A DNA stretch of 64,000 nucleotides, from positions 1-64,000 of the forward strand of contig NZ_CP042909.1 of the NCBI RefSeq assembly GCF_012317585.1, in the 5' to 3' direction. A program made the translations under genes and the position numbers. The notes below the pieces were generated by a model, which was not told the DNA's origin, did not search any database, and worked only from the letters and a program-made list of their open reading frames with translations. Source of the DNA: Thermosulfurimonas marina (GTDB taxonomy: Bacteria; Desulfobacterota; Thermodesulfobacteria; Thermodesulfobacteriales; Thermodesulfobacteriaceae). Below are positions 24,881-32,750 of the stretch, one piece after another. Each line of letters opens with the position of its first letter. Positions within the stretch are counted from its first letter, which is position 1.

Positions 24881-26890
24881 ATGCACGGAGAGGCCTTACA
24901 ACAAACGGTTCAACACCTCGTTCAGGCTGCCGAGGGTCTGCGCTACAGTGCCGAAGCCCTTCATTATACGATCTGGATACCCGGACTTCCCCTCATAGCG
25001 GCGGTAATCACTCTCGTCTTCGGGCGTTGGTATATCCGGGAGCGGGCCCACTGGTTACCCTGTATAGCGGTCTTCGGATCCTTTCTTCTTTCGCTCAAGG
25101 CCCTCTGGGATGTAATTCACGGAACCTGGGCCAGTTTTGACCTCTTCTCCTGGGTGGTGGCCAGCGGGATCAAAGTGGGGGTGGGCTTTCAGATCGATCC
25201 CCTTTCGGTGATGATGCTGGCCATGGTCACCTGCCTTTCCTTTCTCATTCATGTGTATTCTATCGGTTACATGGCCGAGGATCCCGGTTATTACCGCTTT
25301 TTCTCTTATATATCTTTATTTACTTTCTCTATGCTCATGCTGGTTTCCGCCAACAATTTTCTGCAGCTCTATTTTGGCTGGGAGGCCGTGGGGCTCTGCT
25401 CTTACCTTCTCATTGGGTTCTGGTACGAGAAAAAGAGTGCGGCGGATGCCGCCAAGAAGGCCTTTATTGTCAACCGTTTCGGAGACTTTGGCTTTGCCCT
25501 AGGGGTCTTTCTGGTCTTCGTCTATTTTGGGAGCCTCTATTATCAGGAGATCTTCCCCCGGGCCCAGGAGATCGCCGGAAAGACCATCGATCTTCTGGGG
25601 CATCCGGTGGCGGTGCCCACCTTAATCTCCCTCCTTCTTTTCTGCGGGGCTATGGGTAAGAGTGCCCAGTTCCCGCTTCATGTGTGGCTTCCGGACGCCA
25701 TGGAGGGTCCCACCCCGGTCTCGGCCCTCATTCACGCGGCCACCATGGTCACCGCCGGAGTTTTTATGGTTTCCCGCTGTCACTCCCTTTTTGAGCTTTC
25801 TCAAGTGGCTATGCTGGCCGTAGCTTTGGCCGGAACCATCACCTGTTTTATGGCCGCCACCATCGCCCCCACGCAATTCGACATCAAGCGGGTCATCGCT
25901 TATTCCACCCTTTCCCAACTGGGCTACATGTTTATGGCCTGCGGGGTAGGGGCCTTTGCCGCCGGAATGTTCCATCTCTTCACCCACGCTTACTTCAAGG
26001 CCCTCCTTTTCCTCGGAGCAGGCAGTGTCATCCACGCCATGCACCATGCCCCGGATCCTAACGATATGCGCTACATGGGGGGCCTTAAAAAATACATGCC
26101 GGCTACCTATTGGACCTTTCTCATCGCCTCTCTTTCCATCTCGGGTATCCCCGGGTTTGCGGGCTTTTTCAGTAAGGACGAGATCTTGGCCTCGGCTTTC
26201 TTCTCGGAATATCCCTGGGGCAAATTTGTCTGGCTGGTAGGCACGGTAGTGGCCGCCCTTACGGCCTTTTACTCCTTTCGGGTGGTCTTTATGGCCTTCC
26301 ATGGAGAGTTCCGGGGCCGGGAGGTGATTCACGGAGAGCCTCATGAGTCGCCCAAAGTGATGACTATCCCCCTTATGCTGCTGGCCCTTGGAGCGGTGAT
26401 TTCCGGCTGGATCGGTATTCCTGAGGTCCTGGGCGGGGGCAATCACTTTGCCCACTTCATGGCCCCGGTCCTGGGGCACCACGCCTTCCATGCCGAAAAA
26501 TCTCTAGAGTTTGGACTCATGGCCGTCTCGGTGGCCGCAGGACTTCTGGGCATCTTCGTAGCCTGGTTAGCTTATATGAAACGTCCCAGTCTCCAGTACG
26601 TCTTTCCGCGTCGGCTACCCCTGGTCTATCGCTATCTTTACCGCAAATGGTACTGGGACGAAATTTATCTCTATCTTTTGGTCAAGCCTACTCTCTGGGT
26701 GGCCAATACCTTTGTCTCTCTTATTGTGGACACCTTTGTCATTGAGGGGACGGTGAACGGACTGCCCGAGGCCGTACGGCTTACCGGAAGCGGGCTCAGA
26801 CGATTTCAGACCGGGGTGGTGCAACATTATGCCTTAATAATGGCCTTAGGGGCCTTGGCGCTCATGATGCTTTTGCATCATTACTTCTAA
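24881..26890 (+). CDS. nuoL: NADH-quinone oxidoreductase subunit L
   Basis: A 669-aa antiporter-like proton-pumping subunit with the long C-terminal lateral helix. WEAVGLCSYLLIGFWYEK, AMGKSAQFPLHVWLPDAMEG, PTPVSALIHAATMVTAGVF and FSKDEILASAF are conserved. The N-terminus has an extra 30 or so polar residues (HGEALQQTVQHLVQAAEG) before the first helix. Confidence 0.95.
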   Translation: MHGEALQQTVQHLVQAAEGLRYSAEALHYTIWIPGLPLIAAVITLVFGRWYIRERAHWLPCIAVFGSFLLSLKALWDVIHGTWASFDLFSWVVASGIKVGVGFQIDPLSVMMLAMVTCLSFLIHVYSIGYMAEDPGYYRFFSYISLFTFSMLMLVSANNFLQLYFGWEAVGLCSYLLIGFWYEKKSAADAAKKAFIVNRFGDFGFALGVFLVFVYFGSLYYQEIFPRAQEIAGKTIDLLGHPVAVPTLISLLLFCGAMGKSAQFPLHVWLPDAMEGPTPVSALIHAATMVTAGVFMVSRCHSLFELSQVAMLAVALAGTITCFMAATIAPTQFDIKRVIAYSTLSQLGYMFMACGVGAFAAGMFHLFTHAYFKALLFLGAGSVIHAMHHAPDPNDMRYMGGLKKYMPATYWTFLIASLSISGIPGFAGFFSKDEILASAFFSEYPWGKFVWLVGTVVAALTAFYSFRVVFMAFHGEFRGREVIHGEPHESPKVMTIPLMLLALGAVISGWIGIPEVLGGGNHFAHFMAPVLGHHAFHAEKSLEFGLMAVSVAAGLLGIFVAWLAYMKRPSLQYVFPRRLPLVYRYLYRKWYWDEIYLYLLVKPTLWVANTFVSLIVDTFVIEGTVNGLPEAVRLTGSGLRRFQTGVVQHYALIMALGALALMMLLHHYF

Positions 26891-26906
26891 GGGGTGGAGC
26901 GGGACG

Positions 26907-28448
26907 ATGATGGAGCTAAAAATGGCCGAATTTCCCTGGCTTTCCCTGATTATCTGGTTACCGGTGGCTGGCGCCCTTCTCCTTTTTCTCGTCCCCCGGC
27001 GGGCCGAGGGACTCATCAAGGGCCTGGCCCTGGTGGTGGCCCTGGCGGACCTCGTGGTGAGCCTTCCCCTCTGGTTCAATTTTGACCATCATTGGGTGGG
27101 CTTTCAGTTTGTGGAAAAGCACCCCTGGATCCAGGCCCTGCACGCCCAGTATTTCCTTGGGGTGGACGGCATCAGTGTGCTTTTCATTCTCCTTTCGGCC
27201 CTTATCACCGTGCTCTGTATCCTGATCTCCTGGGAGTCCATCACCGAAAAGGTCAAGGAATTTTACATCTCCCTTCTGGTAACCTCGGCGGCCATGATTG
27301 GGGTCTTCTGTGCCCTGGATCTTTTCCTCTTCTATGTCTTCTGGGAGGCCATGCTCATTCCCATGTATCTCATTATCGGGATCTGGGGCGGCCCTCGGAG
27401 GCTTTATGCCACCATCAAGTTCTTCCTTTATACCCTTCTGGGCTCGGTCCTCATGCTGGTCGGGATCATCGTGATCTATTTCAAGGCCGGAACCCTGGAG
27501 ATCCCTTCCCTCATGCAGATGGGCCTTCCTTACAAGCTCCAGATCCTCCTCTTCCTGGCCTTCTTTGCGGCCTTTGCGGTGAAGGTTCCCATGTGGCCTG
27601 TGCACACCTGGTTGCCGGACGCGCACACCGAGGCTCCCACCGCAGGCTCGGTCATCCTGGCCGGAATCCTCATCAAAATGGGAGCTTACGGATTCTTGCG
27701 TTTTTCCCTTTCTTTCTTTCCCAAGGCCACGCTAGCGCTAGCGGTGCCCATGCTGATCCTTTCCATCATCGCCATCATTTATGGGGCGCTGGCCTGCCTG
27801 GCCCAGAGTGACCTCAAGCGGCTCATTGCTTACAGTTCGGTAAGCCATATGGGTTTTGTGACTCTGGGAATCTTTTCCCTCACGGGAAACGGAGTGGAGG
27901 GGGCCATCCTGCAGATGATCAACCACGGGGTGGTTACCGGGGCCCTCTTTATGTGTGTGGGTATAGTTTACGACCGGACCCACAGCCGGGAAATTTCTTA
28001 CTACGGGGGGCTGGCCACGGTGATGCCCGTCTACGCGGCCTTTTTCATGGTCTTTACCATGGCCTCTATTGGTCTTCCGGGGACCAACGGTTTCGTAGGG
28101 GAGTTTCTCATCCTCCTCGGAACTTTTCAGGCCAAGAAATGGGCGGCAGCCTTTGCGGCTACGGGAGTCATCCTTGGGGCCTGCTATATGCTCTGGCTCT
28201 ACCAGCGGGTCTTCTGCCAGAGGGTCAATCCTCAAATCGCGGGCCTTCCGGAAATGAATCTGCGGGAAACCCTGGCCCTCCTTCCCATGCTCATCCTGGT
28301 CCTCTGGATCGGTATTTATCCTAAGCCGTTTCTTTCTTTTATGCACGTTTCGGTGGGCCACCTTCTCCAACACGTACACTCTGTAGGATCGGTCCCGGGT
28401 ATAACCCAGCTTATCAAGGAGGGGCTCCATGCCGTTTTCCCTGCTTAG
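26907..28448 (+). CDS. nuoM: NADH-quinone oxidoreductase subunit M
   Basis: A 513-aa antiporter-like subunit. LFYVFWEAMLIPMYLIIGIW, KVPMWPVHTWLPDAHTEAPT and AYSSVSHMGFVTLGIF hold the conserved Glu, Lys and His residues of the proton half-channels. Two consecutive ATG codons start the gene. It overlaps nuoN by 20 bp. Confidence 0.95.
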   Translation: MMELKMAEFPWLSLIIWLPVAGALLLFLVPRRAEGLIKGLALVVALADLVVSLPLWFNFDHHWVGFQFVEKHPWIQALHAQYFLGVDGISVLFILLSALITVLCILISWESITEKVKEFYISLLVTSAAMIGVFCALDLFLFYVFWEAMLIPMYLIIGIWGGPRRLYATIKFFLYTLLGSVLMLVGIIVIYFKAGTLEIPSLMQMGLPYKLQILLFLAFFAAFAVKVPMWPVHTWLPDAHTEAPTAGSVILAGILIKMGAYGFLRFSLSFFPKATLALAVPMLILSIIAIIYGALACLAQSDLKRLIAYSSVSHMGFVTLGIFSLTGNGVEGAILQMINHGVVTGALFMCVGIVYDRTHSREISYYGGLATVMPVYAAFFMVFTMASIGLPGTNGFVGEFLILLGTFQAKKWAAAFAATGVILGACYMLWLYQRVFCQRVNPQIAGLPEMNLRETLALLPMLILVLWIGIYPKPFLSFMHVSVGHLLQHVHSVGSVPGITQLIKEGLHAVFPA

Positions 28449-29838
28449 TCTAAAGGCCGTCTCTCCAGAAATCTTTCTGGTTCTCCTGGCTTCCTTCATG
28501 GTCTTGGTGGATCGGGTGGTATCCAGCAAGAGCTTCTTTTTCTGGGTGGCTCTTCTGGGGACCGCTCTAACCTGGTGGCTCTGTAGAGAGGTGGTGGGAA
28601 GCCAATTCGCTTCTTATACGGCAGATCCCTACGGATTCTTTCTCAAGACCGTTTTCCTTCTGGCCCTCTTTTTGAGTGTGCTTATCTCGCCGGTTTACGC
28701 CAGCCGGGAGCGCTTTCATTTTGGAGAGTATTACGGGCTTCTTTTCTTTGCCGTCTGCGGCATGATGTTCATGGCTTCGGGGACGGACCTTCTGGTCATT
28801 TACCTGGGGCTAGAGCTTATGAGTCTTTCCATCTATGTCTTGGTGGCTTTGGGCTGGCGGGATGCGCGTTCTCTGGAAGGGGCTCTTAAGTATTTTCTTT
28901 TGGGTTCATTGGCCTCGGCCTTTCTGGTAATGGGGCTGGCCCTGATTTACGGGCTTGCGGGAACGATCTCCCTTTCGGAAATAGCCCGGGTCCTTTCCAT
29001 AAGGACCGATCTTTCCGTCCTTACGGCCATCGCCTTTTTCCTCATCGCCCTGGGCTTCAAGGTGGCCATGGTGCCTTTTCACATGTGGGCTCCGGATGCC
29101 TATGAAGGGGCTCCCACGCCGGTTACGGCCTTTATGTCGGTGGCGGCCAAGGCGGCGGGCTTTGCCGCCCTGGGCCGGGTCTTTCTCTTGGCCTTTGCCC
29201 CGGCGCACCCGGCCTGGTCCCAGCTCCTCATCCCCTTTGCGGTGCTAACCATGTTCGCGGGGAACATTCTTGCCGTGGTTCAAACTAACATCAAACGTCT
29301 TCTGGCCTATTCTTCCGTAGCCCATGCGGGCTATATCCTGCTGGGGATTGTGGCCGGCACCAAAGAGGGTCTTTCGGCGGTCATGCTTTACCTGCTTATC
29401 TATGCCTTTATGAATATCGGGGCCTTCGGGGTGGTGGTCCTTCTCCAGAAGGAATCTGGGGTAGGGGAGGATATTTTTGAGTATCAGGGACTGGCCAAGT
29501 TGCATCCCCTTCCGGCCTTCTTTATGCTTCTTTTCCTCTTTTCCCTTACCGGGATTCCCCCTACGGCGGGTTTTATAGGAAAGTTTTATCTCTTCCGCTC
29601 CGTGGTGCATGCCGGGCATACGGGATTGGCGGTGCTTGCGGTTTTGGCCAGCGTGATTGCGGCCTATCCCTATCTGCGCATCGTAATGCTCATGTACATG
29701 AAAGACCCCCAGAGGGAGGTTTCTCTGGCCCCCTCGGCCTCTCTCTGGGTGGCCCTTACCCTTTCGGCCCTAGGAGTAATCCTCATCGGCCTTTATCCGG
29801 GAAGTCTTCTTACCAGTGCCCTTTATTCGGCCTTTTGA
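28429..29838 (+). CDS. nuoN: NADH-quinone oxidoreductase subunit N
   Basis: A 469-aa antiporter-like subunit, the last of the operon. Conserved blocks are YLGLELMSLSIYVLVALGWR, KVAMVPFHMWAPDAYEGAPT, LLAYSSVAHAGYILLGI and LTGIPPTAGFIGKFYLF. nuoEFG do not follow, so the operon encodes the eleven-subunit form of complex I. Confidence 0.95.
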   Translation: MPFSLLSLKAVSPEIFLVLLASFMVLVDRVVSSKSFFFWVALLGTALTWWLCREVVGSQFASYTADPYGFFLKTVFLLALFLSVLISPVYASRERFHFGEYYGLLFFAVCGMMFMASGTDLLVIYLGLELMSLSIYVLVALGWRDARSLEGALKYFLLGSLASAFLVMGLALIYGLAGTISLSEIARVLSIRTDLSVLTAIAFFLIALGFKVAMVPFHMWAPDAYEGAPTPVTAFMSVAAKAAGFAALGRVFLLAFAPAHPAWSQLLIPFAVLTMFAGNILAVVQTNIKRLLAYSSVAHAGYILLGIVAGTKEGLSAVMLYLLIYAFMNIGAFGVVVLLQKESGVGEDIFEYQGLAKLHPLPAFFMLLFLFSLTGIPPTAGFIGKFYLFRSVVHAGHTGLAVLAVLASVIAAYPYLRIVMLMYMKDPQREVSLAPSASLWVALTLSALGVILIGLYPGSLLTSALYSAF

Positions 29839-29905
29839 GCCCTACTTGGCCATCTTCCCGTTTTCTCCGAGGCCGGAAAGATGATCTATCTCCGCGGTCC
29901 GGTAA

Positions 29906-30211
29906 GGATGGAGATCCGGATTACGGGCCGGGGAGGAGAAAGGCAGGGAGATCAAGCTTTCCATTGCCCTGCAGAAACGCATAGGCGGGGCCCTTTTCGG
30001 GGGCGAGGGATTATTTCTTACCACGCTCACCGGTCCGGGAACGGTAGTGGTGCAGACCATGACCCTTTCCAAGCTCCGCAGGCAATTTCAGGCCGGGGGT
30101 TCCCGAGAGGCCAGTGAGTCTCCTCTGGGCAAGGCTGTAGGAGCAGGAGCCGTGGGCGGGGCCCTGGGCGGCATCTTGGGAAGCATCCTCTCGGAAGATA
30201 CAGAATCTTGA
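29906..30211 (+). pseudogene. AIM24-family protein, 5'-truncated remnant
   Basis: The only protein-like content of the 437 bp between nuoN and secG. The C-terminal part of the AIM24 (TIGR00266-like) family is recognisable: LQKRIGGALFGGEGLFLTTL, TGPGTVVVQTM, and a Gly-rich helix GAVGGALGGILGSIL. The frame is closed by TAA at 29903 and no start codon precedes the conserved block. The N-terminal two thirds of the family are missing. It is read as a deletion remnant. Confidence 0.6.
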
Positions 30212-30216
30212 TTCCC

Positions 30217-30244
30217 TTGAAAAAGGCGAAAGAAAGGGTATAAA
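30217..30244 (+). promoter_or_regulatory. Promoter for secG
   Basis: TTGAAA (30217-30222), a 16-bp spacer, then TATAAA (30239-30244). The leader of about 25 nt contains AGAGGAGGTAGG before the ATG at 30276. Confidence 0.65.
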
Positions 30245-30275
30245 GAGCCTAACCCTCAGAGGAGGTAGGAGCGTA

Positions 30276-30605
30276 ATGTTTACCGTGCTGGTGGTGGTGC
30301 AGGTGATTTTGGCCATCTTCCTGGTAGCTATCGTGCTAGTGAATGTAGGGAAGGGTTCGGAAGTGGGGGCGGTCTTTACCGGAAGTCAGGCCATTTTCGG
30401 GGGGGCCGGTCCCGGGACCTTCCTCAATAAAGTCACTGCCTTACTTGCGGTTCTTTTCTTTGCGAATTCTCTGCTTCTGACCTATCTTTCGGCCAAGCGC
30501 AATCGGGCTTCCTTGATGGAAAAGCCGCCAGCTCCGGTCACTGCTCCGGCCCCGGAAAAAAGCTTACCCACTCCGCCGCCCTTGCCAGTGCCTCCCACGA
30601 AGTAA
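30276..30605 (+). CDS. secG: Preprotein translocase subunit SecG
   Basis: SecG assists SecYE in exporting unfolded proteins across the inner membrane. The 109-aa product has two membrane helices (about 3-22 and 54-71) joined by a loop with the diagnostic VLVNVGKGSEVGAVFTGSQA and IFGGAGPGTFLNK. The C-terminus is Pro-rich (TAPAPEKSLPTPPPLPVPP), longer than in most homologues. It has its own promoter and converges with the membrane protein gene, 3 bp apart. Confidence 0.9.
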   Translation: MFTVLVVVQVILAIFLVAIVLVNVGKGSEVGAVFTGSQAIFGGAGPGTFLNKVTALLAVLFFANSLLLTYLSAKRNRASLMEKPPAPVTAPAPEKSLPTPPPLPVPPTK

Positions 30606-30608
30606 GGC

Positions 30609-31547
30609 TCAGTAAAGGAAGCCTCCGAAGGAGCGGACCGTAAAGTGGTCCACTTCTCGACACATGAAAAGAAGGAAGGAGATATAAATTAGGGCCAGGA
30701 GCCAGGAGGGCAGACGCCGGCGAAGAAGGACCAAGGCCTGCCAAAGGCTCCAGCATTCCAGGGCAAAGGGCGGGAAGCCTAGGTATCCAGCAAGAGGCAT
30801 CTCAAAAAGCTTCACCCGCATAAGCCAGGGCCAGGGAAGATGATAGATCCATTTGGTCCCGGCCCAATAATTCCAAGATTCCCAGAAAAGGCCACAAATT
30901 AATCCAGATAAAAGGAGAAAAAACGGGCGACGGAGGGAGCCCTGTTCAAGATCTCTAAGGAGGGATGCTTCCCGGTTTGCGAGATAAAGCGCCGGCTCCA
31001 AAAGGAGAAAGGCAAAGACCCAAACCAGGGGAAAGAAGAGTCGGGGATAAGCCAGAGGAAGGGCCAGGGAAAGCATCCCCAGAAAGACCGAAGGAAGGAC
31101 CAGGGTCTGAGGGGAGCAGGGGGAGAAGGCCAGCCTTCGGGAAATCAGGGTCTCTAGAAAATCATAAGTCTCGAAGATTCCCGGAAGCACGGTAGCGAAG
31201 GCCAGAACGTATCCGATCCATCTTGCAAAAAGATTCGAGGGAACATGGACATAGGACCAATTTTTAAGAAAAAGGTTGAACCACTCGAAGATAAACCAGA
31301 TGAAGGCCGACCAGAGGGAAAGTTGCAGGAATTCTTTGGGAGAGGAGGAAAGACGAGAGGAGCCCCGCCGGCGCCGGACCAGCCAGTCCACAAAAAAGAT
31401 GTAGCTCCACCAGGCAAAAAGGTAAAACCAGGTGCGCAGAAAGGGGCAGCCGGAAAGGAGTCCGGCCCAGGCCAGGAGGAAGACCCCCAGGGCTAGCGGT
31501 CCGTAAATCTTTTTAAGCCTTCCCATTAAAGGTTTTAGTAGGGGCAT
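30609..31547 (-). CDS. Polytopic membrane protein of unknown function
   Basis: A 312-aa inner-membrane protein with about eight hydrophobic helices. Trp- and Phe-rich segments recur (FIWFIFEWFNLFLKNWSYVH; WESWNYWAGTKWIYHLPWPW), and the two halves look alike, which hints at an internal repeat. I do not recognise the family, and no catalytic or metal motif is evident. It begins at an ATG at 31547 and stands alone, convergent with secG and divergent from the HDOD gene. Confidence 0.7.
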   Translation of the reverse strand: MPLLKPLMGRLKKIYGPLALGVFLLAWAGLLSGCPFLRTWFYLFAWWSYIFFVDWLVRRRRGSSRLSSSPKEFLQLSLWSAFIWFIFEWFNLFLKNWSYVHVPSNLFARWIGYVLAFATVLPGIFETYDFLETLISRRLAFSPCSPQTLVLPSVFLGMLSLALPLAYPRLFFPLVWVFAFLLLEPALYLANREASLLRDLEQGSLRRPFFLLLSGLICGLFWESWNYWAGTKWIYHLPWPWLMRVKLFEMPLAGYLGFPPFALECWSLWQALVLLRRRLPSWLLALIYISFLLFMCREVDHFTVRSFGGFLY

Positions 31548-31633
31548 TTCCGGCTGCGGTCAAGCCCTTCAGAATTTTACATAATATCTATTATCAGATA
31601 TAAAGCTCGAGAAGGATTTTTAGAAAAAAGTTC

Positions 31634-31662
31634 TTGTCCTGGACGTCTTTTAATGCTATAAA
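31634..31662 (+). promoter_or_regulatory. Promoter placing transcription start at the HDOD ATG
   Basis: TTGTCC (31634-31639), a 17-bp spacer, then TATAAA (31657-31662). The expected start is about 31668-31671, and the ATG is at 31671. The bases before the ATG (AATTTTTCA) contain no ribosome binding site, so the transcript is predicted to be leaderless. Confidence 0.65.
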
Positions 31663-31670
31663 ATTTTTCA

Positions 31671-32750
31671 ATGGTAACTGCCATTTTGGTAATTTTGGCC
31701 ATGCTCCTTCTTTTGATCTATTTTCTTCGGCGTTCTCCGTCTTCTCCTCCTGCAGTTCCAACGCCCAAGGGAGAAACCCTATACACCGGAGAAAAACCCA
31801 CGGATCTCTCTTGGGTCCAAACCCCGGAGGCAGACTCCGAAAAGTTGCGGGTGGAAGTGTACGATCTTGTCCAATATGACTTTGATCCCCGGCCGCAAAT
31901 ATCAGAGGCGGTCCTAGAAGAGGTCAAAAAATTTCTGGAAAAAGTTCCCCCTCCCAAGATCCTTGCCGGCCAAATTCAGCAGCTCCTTGAGGACCCTCGA
32001 ACTTCCTTTTCTAAGGTGGCCAAGTTTATCTCTATGGATCCGGTCCTTACCGGAGAAATCTTGAAAATTGCCAACTCGGCCTATTACCGCACCGCAGCCT
32101 CCCGCAAGATAACCTCCGTGAACCGGGCCCTAGTCCTTATAGGCTACAACTATCTCCGCATGATTCTTTTACACTATTTCTTGGGTCGGGCGATCTCCGA
32201 ACATTCCCCTCTTTCTCCCGAAGAAATAAAAGACCTCTGGAAACATTCTCTTCAGGTCTCGGCCATCATGGGCTACATTGCTCTCAAAAAGGGCTACGAT
32301 AGCGGGCTTTACCTTACCGCCGGAATCCTCCACGATGTGGGAAAATTTTTCCTGCCCCTTTTTGGAGGCCAGGGAGCGGTGGCCGGCCTTGATGAAGGCT
32401 CTCCTCTCCAGGAAGAGGAAATCCTTTACGGTTTTACCCATACCTCGTTAGGGGCTTACATTACCCGCTACTGGGAGCTTCCAGAGGAAATGCAGGCGGC
32501 CGCAGCTTATCACCACCCCCGCTTGAGAAGCGACTTCTGGGATCTTCCTCCAGAACGCCGCCTTCTGGTAGGCTGGTTGACCGTGGCCGACTATCTTTCA
32601 CACCTTTATGGAGGACTCAAGACCTCCTACGCTTATAAAGTTCCTTCCTGGATATTGGAGAAACTTCACCTATCTTCCCCGGAGGACCTCTTGGGTCCGG
32701 AACTCCTCTGGCACCTTCGGCGGGCCTCGGCCGTGGTGGAGGAATCTTAG
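31671..32750 (+). CDS. Membrane-anchored HDOD domain protein
   Basis: A 359-aa signalling-type protein. Residues 3-19 form one N-terminal membrane helix, followed by a Pro-rich linker (RRSPSSPPAVPTPKG). The HDOD domain spans about 95-290, with FISMDPVLTGEILKIANSAYY, RALVLIGYNYLRMILL, and GILHDVGKFFLPLF, in which the HD pair is retained. No GGDEF or EAL domain is attached. HDOD proteins usually act in regulation without proven catalysis. The 3' end overlaps fdhA, on the other strand, by 4 bp. Confidence 0.85.
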   Translation: MVTAILVILAMLLLLIYFLRRSPSSPPAVPTPKGETLYTGEKPTDLSWVQTPEADSEKLRVEVYDLVQYDFDPRPQISEAVLEEVKKFLEKVPPPKILAGQIQQLLEDPRTSFSKVAKFISMDPVLTGEILKIANSAYYRTAASRKITSVNRALVLIGYNYLRMILLHYFLGRAISEHSPLSPEEIKDLWKHSLQVSAIMGYIALKKGYDSGLYLTAGILHDVGKFFLPLFGGQGAVAGLDEGSPLQEEEILYGFTHTSLGAYITRYWELPEEMQAAAAYHHPRLRSDFWDLPPERRLLVGWLTVADYLSHLYGGLKTSYAYKVPSWILEKLHLSSPEDLLGPELLWHLRRASAVVEES

